This document shows, piece by piece, positions 42,150 through 56,164 of a stretch of DNA of 64,000 bases. A program made the position numbers and the translations under genes. The DNA comes from Isoetes taiwanensis (Eukaryota > Streptophyta > Lycopodiopsida > Isoetales > Isoetaceae). Position 1 is the first letter of the stretch; each line of letters opens with the position of its first letter. The stretch covers positions 29,962,177 to 30,026,176 of the forward strand of contig JAJEKV010000001.1 of assembly GCA_021234155.1 (NCBI GenBank), in the 5' to 3' direction. The notes under the pieces were generated by a model, which searched no databases, was not told the origin of the DNA, and saw nothing but the letters and a program-made list of their open reading frames with translations.

Positions 42150-44098
42150 TGTTGCCCCCAAAAGGGCAACATGCTAATTGTGGTCTATGCATTCAAACTA
42201 GGTCAATTTATCTTAAGAGATTAGGTCAAAGTTTGGAAGAATCTTGGTATTCAACATTGATGTGGAGGTCAAAAGGAATTCATTCTTCAAGTTAACAAGT
42301 GCTCAAGGTTCGAGGGCTCACATGAGGGTACTTTATTTGAGGTCAAAATGCTTAGTCAAAGAATATGCTCTAGAAGATTTCGGGTTATGAAGTTTGGAAG
42401 ACATTGCTTGAAGTTTGGAAGTTGAAGTTTGGAAGATTCCCTTATATGGTTCCATCCTTGTCACTTTGTTTTTTTGCTTAGCGGATTTTCCTTCTTACAT
42501 CCCCAACTTATCTCATTACCATTATTTGTTAATCTTTCCATGACATCTTCCTTATTCATTCTTCATGTCCACTTTTGCACCTTTTGCTTTTTTCCTTGCC
42601 ATAAACACTTACTCCAACCTTTGCTTAGTCATGGACCTTTTTTTTACACCCATACCTTATTATCTCCCATCTCCACCATCCACATGAGCCCTTGTTGCCC
42701 CCATGGCTAACCTCTATTTTTCAACCTCTTGTCTTATGGTTACACCCTTATTGGTTCCCAACTCCCTCAAATTGGTCTCATGGCCTTGCAAACTTCAAAT
42801 TAGGGCATGGGTGCTTGATACCATGGTCTAGGCTTGCATAAAACCTTAAAGAAATCTGAGCCTTGAATTTGAACCATAGTAAAACTTTCAAGAAATCCAA
42901 AATACGGGAATATTCCCAGCATATCTAAGGGAAATACGCGAACCGTATCGCGAGAATTTCCCTAAATATACGGCCATGAACCCTAAATCTCTGAGATCAC
43001 TGAAATCATGCCGGAATCAACTCTACCGCCCTCCTAACCCTGCTATTTCTGGATTCCCGCTGCTCCTAAACTTAATGATCCACAAATCAAGCCCTAAGAT
43101 GCCGGAACCACTAAATTTGAAAATATATATGGGAAATTAGATCCGAGAAATTTTTGAAGGCCCGTAGTTTGCACAAATCTTACTGTGATCATTGCTGAGC
43201 ATGACTAGAAGGATTTTGGAGGACTCTGAGTACTTCCCGATCAAGTCCCAAGAGATTTGGTTGGAAATTACCTATTGAAATTATTTATTGACCTGAAGTT
43301 GATTTTGAAGTACTGAAGTATTATTATCCAACATTATTATGATTGATTTACCTCCCTATCAATGAAATTTGATGCCTACTTGAAGAAATTATCTCTGTTA
43401 TGATTCTTTACAATTTCTCTCTGTTCAAAATTCTATAGAAAATTCCCAAGCACTTTTGATTACTTTTGGCCCATTTGACATCAATCCTTGAGACATCTGG
43501 AGCCTATATGTTTTGAAAAATCCAAAAAACTCCACTCACAACTCGAGTTAGAAATTTTTGCATTCTGTTTTGACTATTCTTGACTGTATTTTGCCAAATC
43601 CAGTCACAAAAATTACTTTTGCCTATCCAAATAACAATCTGACCACTTGCCTATATTCCTCATCATCACTACAGCACATTTGCTTTGGAAATTCTCAAAA
43701 ACTCGTCTGGCAACTCCAAAATCCCAATCTCGATCCTTTGTTTTTCAGATTTGATTGCTATTGACCAAATTTTGACCGCACTTTGAGCTCGAATAACTCA
43801 CAAACTAAGTTTCTGACTTGGTCAGAAGCTTTACTATTGGTTACCTACAACTTTTTTGACCAAGTCTACAGTGATTGACTCAAAAAATCGATCTGCATAT
43901 CAATACCACAACTGTTTTGGCAAAGGTGTCAATTTCTGGAAATGGGAAAGGTATAAAACTTCAAATTTTTGAACTTGTCTTTGAGATTAGCTTGCATAGA
44001 TTGATCACCTTAAGTGATCTGGAGGTTCTAACCCCAATTTGAGTGAAAACTCAAGTTGGTTCATTGTGGTTGACCTTTAAGCGGGTTTAGGGTCAACA
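42150..44098 (+). repeat. Family A LTR 3, shared between A2 and A3
   Basis: 1949 bp, TGTTG...CAACA, followed by a PBS-like site at 44102 (damaged: CTACAAGAGAT for CTACCGAGAT). Carries the TACGCG and CCCTTATTGG variants of LTR 1 rather than those of LTRs 2, 4 and 5. It also shows the terminal hairpin and the GATCAC and GAAA stem-loops. Confidence 0.92.
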
Positions 44099-44141
44099 TT
44101 TTGGAGGTTCTACAAGAGATTTCTACTGGATTTTCGAACTC

Positions 44142-46080
44142 ATGGCTCCCAAAACAAAGTTTCCAGCAGAGCAAGAACCAATGGAAGATCAGGAGACTTC
44201 AGAGCCTTTCGGAGATAGATCTCTTCCCCTAATTTTGCTAGTGGATTACTTCAAAGCACGCCTTTATCGGTTTGAGTTGAATATGCCTACTCCATTGCCT
44301 ACTTTTGATTCCAAAGCATGAGTGCTAATACTTTTCTAAGAGTCTTTGAAGATTATTACAGGGGATTTTGGCTTCAAAAAGGATGCAAGCTATCACAATT
44401 CGAAAAGTGTTTTAAAGAGGAAAGTGAAGCCGGTGCTTGGTTGAATTATGAGAAGCTTATGGGAACTACTTCTTGGGATGACCTTGTCACCAAGTTTTTT
44501 GGACAGTTTGGAAAAACGTCTTTGCTCCTAAAGACCTTGTTAATGAGTTGCAAAATTTCTCCATTTATGCGGGAGAGCGTGAGCGAATACAAGGAAAGAT
44601 TCAGTACCTTCATGAATAGATGCCAGAAAGTTCAAGTCACTATTCCCACACTCTTTTTGGTGTCTTCCTTTATTAAAGGCTTATCTTCTAGACCAGAAAT
44701 TCACAGGAAGCTTATCAAGATTCAAGCTGCAGAAGGTTTTGATTCCATCTACAAAGTTTTTGCCAAGACCACTGAGTTAACCAAGATGTTTTCTATCCGC
44801 GCCGAGAAAAACACCATAGCTTTCATCATGACCCTTTTACCCCGATGCCACTGATGGTCCTTATGAATCTCACCATTCTCGTTCCTATTTATGTTGTGCA
44901 TAAAGAAAAGAAAAAAGAAGAAGCTGATTCTCAGATTTTAGAAGTCAAAGCAGACCTGACAAAGGTGACTGAAGCTTTAGCAGAAGTGACCAAACAACTT
45001 GTGGAGCTCAAGGCAAGCAGGGCAGGTAGAACTTACCCTGAATGTATTCATTGCAATAGAACTTCACATCCAGCTGACATTTGTTATTGGCAAATATGTC
45101 CTAAATGTAAAAGAAAGGTCACTTTTGCAATGAAATTGGCCATAACGACCTTAGATGCCTTGTTAAAGAATATTTTGCCAAGCAAGAGAGAGAGAAGAAA
45201 TTTGAGGCAACTCCTCATGTAAGATTTGTGTGAGCCTACTAGCTCTATAAGGTTTGTGCAAGCTACGAGAAATGCCAAAGGCGGAAGAAGTGATGGTGGT
45301 ACAAACCAGTATGGGAGATTCCCAGACACTTTGAGCCTACCAAGTTTGTTCGAGCATTCCTAAGATCAAAGATGCCACTACCACTGTTATGGAAACCCCC
45401 TCAAGAAATAGCTCCACCTCCCCAACAAAAATATGGTAAGAAGGATCATGACTTTGATGAGTTGGATGTTTTACTAAAAATTCCAAAGTAAGTGTGGACC
45501 TATTTACATTGTTAAAGATTGCACCTGGTTATAGGAAAAAAGTTATTACAACAAACTACTTTTAGTGAGGCAAAGTGGCTTGTGTAGGTGTTGCAAATGC
45601 CACTAATCTTATTCGCCCAAAATGAGGAGGATCCAGGTGCATTTATGTGCTCAGCTACTCTAGGAGGTTATTCTTTTTTCCAATGTATTGTTGGATGGAG
45701 GCTCACCTTTAAATATCATGCCTTATCATGTTATGAAAAATGTGGGCTCGAGATAGATAAAAGGTCATCTGTTTTGTTAAAATCTTTTTCTAATGCTAAG
45801 ATATCACCGGTTGGAATTGTGACCAAGGTTCCTGTTAACATCAAGGCATTATTGTAGCTGCCAATTTTGTTGTTGTTGCTTTTGAAGATTTAGGAGAAGA
45901 TTGAGACATATATGATCTCTTTGGGGAAGAAGGTGGATGGCTACATTGATGCTAGGCCAATTTGGTCGAAGGGAGATGCATCATTTCAAATGGCACTCAA
46001 GTGGCCACAATCTATAAGGGATGGTTCTTATGGCTTTTAATGAAGAGGTACATTTTATCAAAGAAATGCTTATAGAAGAA
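44142..46080 (+). pseudogene. gag: A3 Gag and protease, many small indels
   Basis: MAPKTKF-like start at 44142, then repeated one- to three-base indels; the longest piece (44318-44854) covers the capsid-like domain. The frame 44845-45222 has the coiled-coil-like stretch, knuckle 1 (CIHCNRTSHPADIC) and the shared 26-bp knuckle deletion. The protease core is split: AQNEEDPGAFMCSATLGGYS, then the DGGS region in another frame near 45690-45720. Changes such as CCAAAGCATG for CCAGCATG recur at CAG sites, so much of the damage may be technical. Confidence 0.82.
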
Positions 46081-46149
46081 CCCTAGGATCTTATAGTCTA
46101 GCAACCCCTAGCACAAAGAAAATTGATTTGATTCCTTTAATTAGAGAGT

Positions 46150-48182
46150 GTGCACTACCCTCTGAAGATGGCAGAAAAGGTTGTTTATGGTTTGATTGCA
46201 GGTCTCCAGGAAGCTAAAGCTATGGATATTTCAATTATACATATCTATGGGGATTCTCAGTTAGTCTGCAGACAGGTTAATGGTGAATACCAAGCTAAGA
46301 ATGCTGATATGGAGCTCCAGAGGAATCAGGTAATGGGAATGCTTGCTCATTTTACTTCTTGGGAAATCACTCATATCCCAAGGGAGCAGAATTGGGAAGC
46401 TGATGCTTTGTGCAGAGACACATTGATGACTTATTTATCTGAGGAAGCTATACCAGAGGAAGATCTCGATGAGGATGATGCTAAGGAGCTTTGTCCCATA
46501 CTAGTTATAAATGCATCTCAGGAAAAAGCAATCAATGAAGTTATAATCAACAAGCATGGCCAGCAAAGAACTCTGCTTGTGGGAGATCTTTTTGACACAC
46601 AAAACAAGGAAGAGATCAATAAATTCTTTGAAGAGAGGAGTGATGTGTTTGCCTGGGATTATTCTGAGCTTATTGGTATCAAAGAGGAGGTATGTCAATT
46701 TGAAATTAAAATTAAGGAAGGGTGTAAGCCTGTCTTCCAGAAGTTAAGAAGAATAAATGCTTCACTTTTAGATCTAATCAAAGATGAATTGCATAAGATG
46801 TTGGATGCAGGTGTCATTGTAGAAATCATTAACCCCTGAATGGGTATCTTGCATTGTTCAATGGAAAAAAAAAAGAATGGAACTTTGAGAATTTGCATAG
46901 ATTATCGAGATTTGAACAAAGCCACCATAAAAGATTGTTATCCTTTGCCTTTTTGGAAGAAATTCTATATGTTTCTGAGGGAAAGACATGTACTCATTTT
47001 TGGATGGTTTTTCAGGGTTCAACCAGATTAGCATCAAAGAGGAAGACCAGCCAAAGACTTCATTTATCACTCCCTGGGGTACTTATGCTATGAAAAGAAT
47101 GCCATTTGGCCTGATGAATGCCCCAGCTACTTTCCAAAGAGCAATGGATGTCATTTTCAAAACCATGGCTGCTGAAGAATTTAGAGTGTATCTAGATGAC
47201 CTTTGTTTGGATTCTCATTCTAATAACCATGTGGAATTGCTTGCAAAAATCTGCTCTTTATGCAGGACTTCAGGAGTCAATCTAAATAAAAAAAAATGCA
47301 TCTTTTTTGCATCCAAAGGACAACTCTTGGGACATGAAGTATCCAGCCAAGGTATTCAAGTTGCTCAAGATAAAATTGAAGCCCTCAAAAAATTAGTACC
47401 TCCCAAGAATTTGAAAGTGGGTTAAGAGTTTTATTGGTATGACAAGTTTCCTTAGGATGTATATTCCAAATTTTGCTCATATTTTAAGTCCAATCTCTAG
47501 GTTGACCAGGATAGGGAAGTTTTCTAAATCTGAAAGCAAGCACATACCTATCACATGGACTCCAGAATGCCAAGAAGCTTTTGACTTTCTTATTTTATCT
47601 ATATGTGAAGCTACTCTTTTAAAGAAACCAGATTTGAGCCTGCCATTTGAGGTTTATATCACTGTTACTAAAAAGGCTATAGGTTTAGCCATTTTGCAGG
47701 ATAAGCACACCATAGTTTTTGCAAGCAAACAATGGTCTGCCCTTGAAGAAAGATATACCAGAATAGAAAAAAGTGCTGCTGCTCTCATGTTCCTCATCAA
47801 TAGGCAAGGGCATCTACTTCTGAAAAGCCAAGTTCAAGTTCATATGAAGCAAAATCCAATGGGATTGCTATTTGGTAAAGCAACTAATAAACCAAAAATT
47901 CAGAGGTGGGCTTGTAAGTTGCAAAGTTATGATATCTCTGTAAAAGAGTTGCACTTGACACGAAATCCTAGCCTCTACTTGCCTTATATATTTTTTGATC
48001 ATGAAGATGAATTGAATACTACTGACACCTCACTTGCAGTAGCACATTTAGAGGAAACTCAGGAAGATCAAGTCAAAGGAGGATGGCAGCAACCCATTAG
48101 AGATGATCATCTCCCCAAATCTCACTTCAAATCAAAGAAGGAGACTCAAGGACAAGTGCAGACAATTCAAGCTGATAGATAA
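46150..48182 (+). pseudogene. pol: A3 deleted aRNH, reverse transcriptase and native RNase H
   Basis: 46150-46839 is open for 229 codons: IAGLQEAKAMDISIIHIYGDSQLV, HIPREQNWEADALCRD, FFEERSDVFAWDY, KLRRINASLLDL, stopping at an extra C before CTGAATGG. RT then lies at 46840-47031 and 46988-47425 (PFGLMNAPATFQ, VYLDDLCLDSHS, KKKCIFF). An indel at LKVG leads to 47439-48182 (SFLRMYIPNF, VYITVTKKAIG, IEKSAAALMF, KIQRWACKL, FFDHEDEL). Carries the LDSHS/NKKKC variants. This stretch is far cleaner than the gag and integrase around it. Confidence 0.86.
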
Positions 48183-49357
48183 TGTTCTGTGCAAAGTCAA
48201 TAGGGATGGGATTTTGCTGAGATGTGTAAGTGAAGATGAATCTGCCTTAATTATTAGGGAAATGCATAAGGGTATCTGTGGGGGACATTTTCTTTGGGGA
48301 TACCACTTGCCAAAAAAGATCCTTAGGTCAGGTATTATTGGCCTACTTGCTTTTTAAAGATTGCTATGAGATCATAAAGACTTGCCATAAGTGTCGATTT
48401 TTTAGCAAAAGGATTTTTATTACCAGCTGCCACGAATCCTATTATCTCCCCGGGACCTTTTCAAATTTGGGGTTAGATTATATTGGTCCTATTAACCCTT
48501 CTTCTACAGGTCAACATCAGCATATTATTGTGGCTCTGGACTATTTTACTAAATGGGCAGAGGCCATACCTTTGAGGCAAGCCAATGCCCTCACCACTCG
48601 CAAGATTCTTACATGAGTTTGTTTGCTCTAGGTTTGGTATTCCTTTCGGATACATTCGATAGGGGTACTCCCTTTGTTAATGAAGTCATTACTAATTTGT
48701 TGGGTATTTTGAAGGTCAAACATACCAAGAGCTCCTCATACTATCCTCGGGGTAATGGACAAATTTGAAGCTACTAACAAAGTGTTGAAAAACATTTTGC
48801 GAGAAAACAATTGAGGTCAACAAAAGGGATTGGCATATCAAAATAGTGGATGCACTTTGGGCTTATAGAATCACTATCAAAACAGCTACAAACCATACAC
48901 CTTTCAATTTGGTTTATGGCATAGAAGCAAATCCTACCCGGTAGAACTCGAAGCTACCTTCCTTAAGATTAGCTCATAAATTGTGCTTACCTTTTGAACA
49001 TGCCTTATGGGAGAGACCCGGATGCCTTGTTACATTTGGATGAGTACATAATGGAAGTTTGAGAACACAAACTTGCTGAAAAAGGCTAAAGATCATTTTG
49101 CATTTAAAGGCCCCACAAAATACAAGGCACCTTTAAAAAGGAGAGCTTGTTCTCAAATGGAACAAGTCAAAGGAGGACTCACGGGCAAATTTGATAACAT
49201 TTGGGAAGGACCCTTTGTAGTCTTTGGATCCTGCAGGTACAAATTCTTATTGGCTACAAGAAGTTGCTTCAGGGGATGCCCTTGCCAAATCCTATCAACA
49301 TCCGCTTTGAAAAGGTATTGGGACCAACATACTTGCTTGTCTCTCTTTTTACATTAA
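48183..49357 (+). pseudogene. pol: A3 integrase, heavily frameshifted
   Basis: The frame begins upstream at 48103, overlapping the RNH end (NVLCKVNRDGILLRC, REMHKGICGGHF); then fragments follow: GLDYIGPINPSSTGQ (48278-48616), DRGTPFVNEVITNLL (48553-48768), and the catalytic Glu and C-terminal module in pieces up to 49357 (KRYWDQHTCLSLFLH). Nearly every break is a one- or two-base change at a CAG or CTG, for example CAAATTTGAAGC for CAAGCTGAAGC. The catalytic residues are still recognisable in the DNA. Confidence 0.8.
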
Positions 49358-50203
49358 AAGCTTAGAAGTTTGTAGTAGATTTAAAGTAGTTAGATCGGTT
49401 TGACTTTTGAGCATCTTTTATTCCAAAGAGGCTAGATCGGTTTGATTTTGAGCACACTACTCTAATATGATTGGTTTCATGTTTTCTAGGATGACCTGAC
49501 CGGACAAAGTATACATGATTTCAAGAACGGGACTGATGCTACTAATTACCAAGTGTCATATCAGAGCACCCTTCCTCCATTTTCTCATCTGTTTTAAATA
49601 GTCCTACCATCCACTCAGCCCCTTATTCCTCTTTTTCATACCCCTACCAAAGCTCTCTGCAAAGTCACCTTCACCATCATAGCGAGTTGCAAGTAATTGA
49701 GACTAATTGGTTTGTGTGTTTCCATGACAGGTGCACTCTTGTTCCATCTTTCTCATCTGTCACATTTAGTCCTACCTACCATTTAAAACCTCTCATTCTT
49801 GTTTTCATTCCCAAGCACTCGCAATTCATCTTTACCATCATAGCAGAAGCTTCAACCTTTGAAGATCAAGGAAGGAGCATACATTTTCTTGTTTTGGCGA
49901 GGCCTCAAGCACTTGCACACTCACTTCATCTCCAGTTATCACCACCTCACCATATCCACACACTCACTTTCTTTTCACTCACCTCATTCCATTCACAATC
50001 ATTCCACCACCCTTTTGTCATACTCACATTCATTTCTACCTTTTTTTCCCTCACCACATTCATACTCACTTCACCCACACTTGCATTTCACACTCTCATA
50101 TCTCTATTTGGACAACTTGGCACAAAATTGAAGACCCCTCTAGTTATTCATTTTTTGACATCACATGGCTGAGGGGACCAGCCTTTTTCTTGTTTTTATG
50201 AGA
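49358..50203 (+). other. A3 3' untranslated region
   Basis: Same organisation as in A1: pyrimidine-rich second half, motif TTTTCTTGTTTTGGCGAG at about 49883-49900, hairpin GGCTGAGGGGACCAGCC at about 50167-50183. The last bases before the LTR are altered (TTTTTATGAGA for TTTTGGCGAGA). No gene seen. Confidence 0.75.
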
Positions 50204-52150
50204 TGTTGCCCCAAAAAGGGCAACATGCTAATTGTGGTCTATGCATTCAAACTAGGTCAATTTATCTTAAGAGATTAGGTCAAAGTTTGGAAGAATCTTG
50301 GTATTCAACATTGATGTGGAGGTCAAAAGGAATTCATTCTTCAAGTTAACAAGTGCTCAAGGTTCAGGGCTCACATGAGGTACTTTATTTGAGGTCAAAA
50401 TGCTTAGTCAAAGAATATGCTCTAGAAGATTCTGGGTTATGAAGTTTGGAAGACATTGCTTGAAGTTTGGAAGTTGAAGTTTGGAAGATTCCCTTATATG
50501 GTTCCATCCTTGTCACTTTGTTTTTTGCTTAGCCAGTTTTCCTTCTTACATCCCCAACTTATCTCATTACCATTATTTGTTAATCTTTCCATGACATCTT
50601 CCTTATTCATTCTTCATGTCCACTTTTGCACCTTTGCTTTTTCCTTGCCATAAACACTTACTCCAACCTTTGCTTAGTCATGGACCTTTTTTTTTACACC
50701 CATACCTTATTATCTCCCATCTCCACCATCCACATGAGCCCTTGTTGCCCCCATGGCTAACCTCTATTTTTCAACCTCTTGTCTTATGGGTACACCCATA
50801 TTGGTTCCCAACTCCCTCAAATTGGTCTCATGGCCTTGCAAACTTCAAATTAGGGCATGGGTGCTTGATACCATGGTCTAGGCTTGCATAAAACCTTAAA
50901 GAAATCTGAGCCTTGAATTTGAACCATAGTAAAACTTTCAAGAAATCCAAAATACGGGAATATTCCCAGCATATCTAAGGGAAATACGTGAACCGTATCG
51001 CGAGAATTTCCCTAAATATACGGCCATGAACCCTAAATCTCTGAGATCACTGAAATCATGCCGGAATCAACTCTACCGCCCTCCTAACCCTGCTATTTCT
51101 GGATTCCCGCTGCTCCTAAACTTAATGATCCACAAATCAAGCCCTAAGATGCCGGAACCACTAAATTTGAAAATATATATGGGAAATTAGATCCGAGAAA
51201 TTTTTGAAGGCCCAGAAGCGTACAAATCTTACTGTGATCATCATTGAAAGCATGACTAGAAGGATTTTGGAGGACTCTGAGTACTTCCCCGATCAAGTCC
51301 CAAGAGATTTGGTTGGAAATTACCTATTGAAATTATTTATTGACACGAAGTTGATTTTGAAGTCTTCAAGTATTATTATCCAACATTATTATGATTGATT
51401 TACCTCCCTATCAATGAAATTTGATGCCTACTTGAAGAAATTATCTGTTATGATTCTTTACAATTTCTCTGTTCAAAATTCTATAGAAAATTCCCAAGCA
51501 CTTTTGATTACTTTTGGCCCATTTGACATCAATCCTTGAGACATCCGGAGCCTATATGTTTTGAAAAATCCAAAAACTCCACTCACAACTCGAAGTTAGA
51601 AATTTTTGCATTCTGTTTTGACTATTCTTGAATTGTATTTTGCCAAATCCATCCACAAAAATTACTTTTGCCTATCCAAATAACAATCTGACCACTTGCC
51701 TATATTCCTCATCATCACTACAGCACATTTGCTTTGGAAATTCTCAAAAAACTCGTCCGGCAACTCCAAAATCCCAATCTCGACATCAATTTGTTTTCAG
51801 ATTTGACCGCTATTGACCAAATTTTGACCGCGACTTTGAGCTCGAATAACTCACAAACTAAGTTTCGACTTTGGTCAAGCTTTACTATTGGTTACCTACA
51901 ACTTTTTTGACCAAGTCTACAAAGTGATTGACTCAAAAATCGACCGCATATCAATACCACAACTGTTTTTGGCAAAGGTGTCAATTTCTCGAAATGGAAA
52001 GGTATAAAACTTCAAATTTTTGAACTTGTCTTTGAGATTAGCTTGTATAGATTGATCACCTTAAGTGATCTGGAGGTTCTAACCCCAATTTGAGTGAAAA
52101 CTCAAGTTGGTTCCTTGTGGTTGACCTTTAAGCCGGGTTTAGGGTCAACA
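50204..52150 (+). repeat. Family A LTR 4, shared between A3 and A4
   Basis: 1947 bp ending GGGTCAACA, with a PBS identical to A1's at 52154-52171. Carries the TACGTG and CCCATATTGG variants. The second half (after about 51240) is rich in small indels compared with LTR 2; the first half is nearly clean. Confidence 0.92.
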
Positions 52151-52191
52151 TTTTGGAGGTTCTACCGAGATTTCTACTGGATTTTGAACTC

Positions 52192-54221
52192 ATGGCTCCA
52201 AAACAAAAGTTTCAGCCAGAAAGCAAGAACCAATGGAAGATCAGGAGACTTGAGAGCCTTTGAGATAGATCTCTTCCCCTAATTTTGCTAGTGGATTACT
52301 TCAAAGCCTGCCTTATCGGGTTTGAGTTGAATATGCCTACTCCATTGCCTACTTTTGATTCCGGCATGAGTGCTAATACTTTTCTAAGAGTCTTTGAAGA
52401 TTATTACTGGGGATTTTGGCTTCAAAAAAGGATGCAAGCTATCACAATTCGAAAAGTGTTTTAAAGAGGAAAGTGAAGAAATTTGGTGCTTGGTTGAATT
52501 ATGAGAAGCTTATGGGAACTACTTCTTGGGATGACCTTGTCACCAAGTTTTTGGACAGGTTTGGAAAACGTCTTTGCTCCTAAAGACCTTGTTAATGAGT
52601 TGCAAAATTTCTCCATTTATGCAGGTGAGGCGTGAGCCAAGACAAAGGAAAGATTGATTACCTTCATGAATAGATGCCGTAAAGTTCAAGTCACTATTCC
52701 CACACTCTTTTTGGTGTCTTCCTTTATTAAAGGCTTATCTTCTAGACCAGAAATTCACGGGGAAGCTTATCAAGATTCAAGCTGCAAGGTTTTGATTCCA
52801 TCTACAAAGTTTTTGCCAAGACCACTTCGAAGTTAACCAAGATGTTTTCTATCCCGCCGGAAAAACACCATAGCTTTCATCATGACCCTTTTACCCCGAT
52901 GCCAGCGATGGTCCTTATGAATCTCACCATTCTGTTCCTATTTATCTTTGTGCATAAAGAAAAGAAAAAGAAGAAGTCGATTCAGATTTTAGAAGTCAAA
53001 GCGGACGGACAAAGGTGATCAAGCTTTAGCGAATGACCAAACAACTTGTGGAGCTCAAGGCAAGCAGGCAGGTAGAACTTTACCTGAATGTATTCATTGC
53101 AATAGAACTTCACATCCAGCTGACATTTGTTATTGGCAAATATGTCCTAAATGTAAAAAGAAAGGTCACTTTTTGCAATGAAATTGGCCATACTGACCTT
53201 AGATGCACTGTTAAAGAATATTTTGCCAAGCAAGAGAGAGAGAAGAAATTTGAGGCAACTCCTCATGTAAGATTTGCAGAGCCTACTAGCTCTATAAGGT
53301 TTGTGCAAGCTACAGAAATGCCAAAGACTGAAGAAGTGATGGTGGTACAAACCAGAAGTATGGGAGATTCCCACGTGCACTCTTGAGCCTACCAAGTTTG
53401 TTCGAGCATTCCGGAAGATCAAGATTGCCACTACCACTGTTATGGAAACCCCCCCTCAAGAAATAGCTCCACCTCCCCAACAAAAATATGGTAAGAAGGA
53501 TCATGACTTTGATGAGTTGGATGTTTTACTAAAAAATTCCAAAGTAAGTGTGGACCTATTTACATTGTTAAAGATTGCACCTGGTTATAGGAAAAAGTTA
53601 TTACAACAAACTACTTTTAGTGAGGCAGTGGCTTGTGTAGGTGTTGCAAATGCCACTAATCTTATTCCGCCCAAAATGAGGAGGATCCAGGTGCATTTAT
53701 GTGCTCAGCTACTCTAGGAGGTTATTCTTTTTTCCAATGTATTGTTGGATGGAGGCTCACCTTTAAATATCATGCCTTATCATGTTATGAAAAATGTGGG
53801 CTCGAGATAGATAAAAGGTCATCTGCTTTGTTAAAATCTTTTCTAATGCTAAGATATCACCGGTTGGAATTGTGACCAAGGTTTCTGCTAACACTGAAGG
53901 CATTGTTGTAGCTGCCAATTTTGTTGTTGTTGCTTTTGAAGATTTAGGAGAAGATGGACATATATGATCTCTTCTTTGGGAAGAAGGTGGATGGCTACAG
54001 CTTGATGCTAGGCCAATCTGGTCTGAAGGAGATGCATCATTTCAAATGGCACTCAAGTGGCCACAATCTATAAACCAGGATGGTTCTTATGGCTTTAATG
54101 AAGAGGTACATTTTATCAAAGAAATGCTTATAGAAGAACCCCTAGGATCTTATAGTCTAGCAACCCCTAGCACAAAGAAAATTGATTTGATTCCTTTAAT
54201 TAGAGAGTGTGCACTACCCTC
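52192..54221 (+). pseudogene. gag: A4 Gag and protease, many small indels
   Basis: MAPKQKFQ-like start at 52192 after the PBS. The capsid-like, coiled-coil and knuckle 1 regions are split over several frames. The shared 26-bp deletion in the knuckle block is present (KVTFCNEIGHTDLRC). Longer readable pieces are VMVVQTRSMGDS (53033-53386) and the LLKNSKVSVDLFTLLKIAPGYRKKLLQQ helix (53442-53717). The protease DGGS region is present near 53750-53770 in another frame. GCTGCAAGGT for GCTGCAGAAGGT and similar changes recur. Confidence 0.82.
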
Positions 54222-56164
54222 CGAAGATGGCGAAAAAGGTTGTTTATGGTTTGATTGCAGGTCTCCGGGAAGCTAAAGCTATGGATATTTCAATTATACA
54301 TATCTATGGGGATTCTCAGTTAGTGCAGACGAGGTTAATGGTGAATACCAAGCTAAGAATGTGATATGGAGCCCAGAGGAATCAGGTAATGGGAATGCTT
54401 GCTCATTTTACTTCTTGGGAAATCACTCATATCCCAAGGGAGCAGAATTGGGAAGTCGGGATGCTTTGTGCGAGACACATTGATGACTTATTTATCCGAG
54501 GAAGCTATACCAGAGGAAGATCTCGATGAGGATGATGCTAAGGAGCTTTGTCCCATACTAGTTATAAATGCATCTCAGGAAAAAGCAATCAATGAAGTTA
54601 TAATCAACAAGCATGGCCAGCAAAGAACTACGCTTGTGGGAGATCTTTTGACACACAAAACAAGGAAGAGATCAATAAATTCTTTGAAGAGAGGAGTGAT
54701 GTGTTTGCCTGGGATTATTCTGAGCTTATTGGTATCAAAGAGGAGGTATGTCAATTTGAAATTAAAATTAAGGGAAGGGTGTAAGCCCTGTCTTCCGAAG
54801 TTAAGAAGAATAAATGCTTCACTTTTAGATCTAATCAAAGATGAATTGCATAAGATGTTGGATGCAAGTGTCATTGTAGAAATCATTAACCCTGAATGGG
54901 TATCCCGCATTGTTCCAAAGTGAAAAAAAAGAATGGAACTTTGAGAATTTGCATAGATTATCGAGATTTGAACAAAGCCACCATAAAAAGATTGTTATCC
55001 TTTGCCTTTTTGGAAGAAATTTATATATGTTGCAGGGAAAGACATGTACTCATTTTTGGATGGTTTTTCAGGGTTCAACCAGATTAGCATCAAAGAGGAA
55101 GACCAGCCAAAGACTTCATTTATCACTCCCTGGGGTACTTATGCTATGAAAAGAATGCCATTTGGCCTGATGAATGCCCCAGCTACTTTCCAAAGAGCAA
55201 TGGATGTCATTTTCAAAACCATGGCTGCTGAAGAATTTAGAGTGTATCTAGATGACCTTTGTTTGGGTTCTCATTCTAATAACCATGTGGAATTGCTTGC
55301 AAAAATCTGCTCTTTATGCAGGACTTCAGGAGTCAATCTAAATCCAAAAAAATGCATCTTTTTTGCATCCAAAGGACAACTCTTGGGACATGAAGTATCC
55401 AGCCAAGGTATTCAAGTTGCTCAAGATAAAATTGAAGCCCTCAAAAAATTAGTACCTCCCAAGAATTTGAAGCAGGTTAAGAGTTTTATTGGTATGACAA
55501 GTTTCCTTAGGATGTATATTCCAAATTTTGCTCATATTTTAAGTCCAATCTCTAGGTTGACCGAGGGATAGGGAAGTTTTCTAAATCTGAAAGCAAGCAC
55601 ATACCTATCACATGGACTCCAGAATGCCAAGAAGCTTTTGACTTTCTTATTTTATCTATATGTGAAGCTACTCTTTTAAAGAAACCAGATTTGAGCCTGC
55701 CATTTGAGGTTTATATCCTTTGTTACTAAAAAGGCTATAGGTTTAGCCATTTTGCGGGATAAGCACACCATAGTTTTTGCAAGCAAACAATGGTCTGCCC
55801 TTTGAAGAAAGATATACCAGAATAGAAAAAAAGTGCTGCTGCTCTCATGTTCCTCATCAATAGGCAAGGGCATCTACTTCGAAAAGCCAAGTTCAAGTTC
55901 ATATGAAGCAAAATCCAATGGGATTGCTATTTGGTAAAGCAACTAATAAACCAAAAATTCAGAGGTGGGCTTGTAAGTTGCAAAGTTATGATATCTCTCA
56001 GAAAAGAGTTGCACTTGACATTTTAAATCCTAGCCTCTACTTGCCTTATATATTTTTTGATCATGAAGATGAATTGAATACTACTGACACCTCACTTGCA
56101 GTAGCACATTTAGAGGAAACTCAGGAAGATCAAGTCAAAGGAGGATGGCAGCAACCCATTAGAG
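54222..56164 (+). pseudogene. pol: A4 deleted aRNH, reverse transcriptase and native RNase H
   Basis: The junction GCLWFD then AGL.EAKAMDIS is as in the other units. 54399-54923 reads the linker (LSEEAIPEEDLDEDDAKELCP) and, in pieces, the start of RT. 55002-55571 is a clean RT frame with [35 protein letters not shown] and NLNPKKC, the variant pair of A1 rather than of A2, A3 and A5. RNH pieces continue past 55903 (KQNPMGLLF, KIQRWACKL), overlapping the integrase frame up to 56244. Confidence 0.85.
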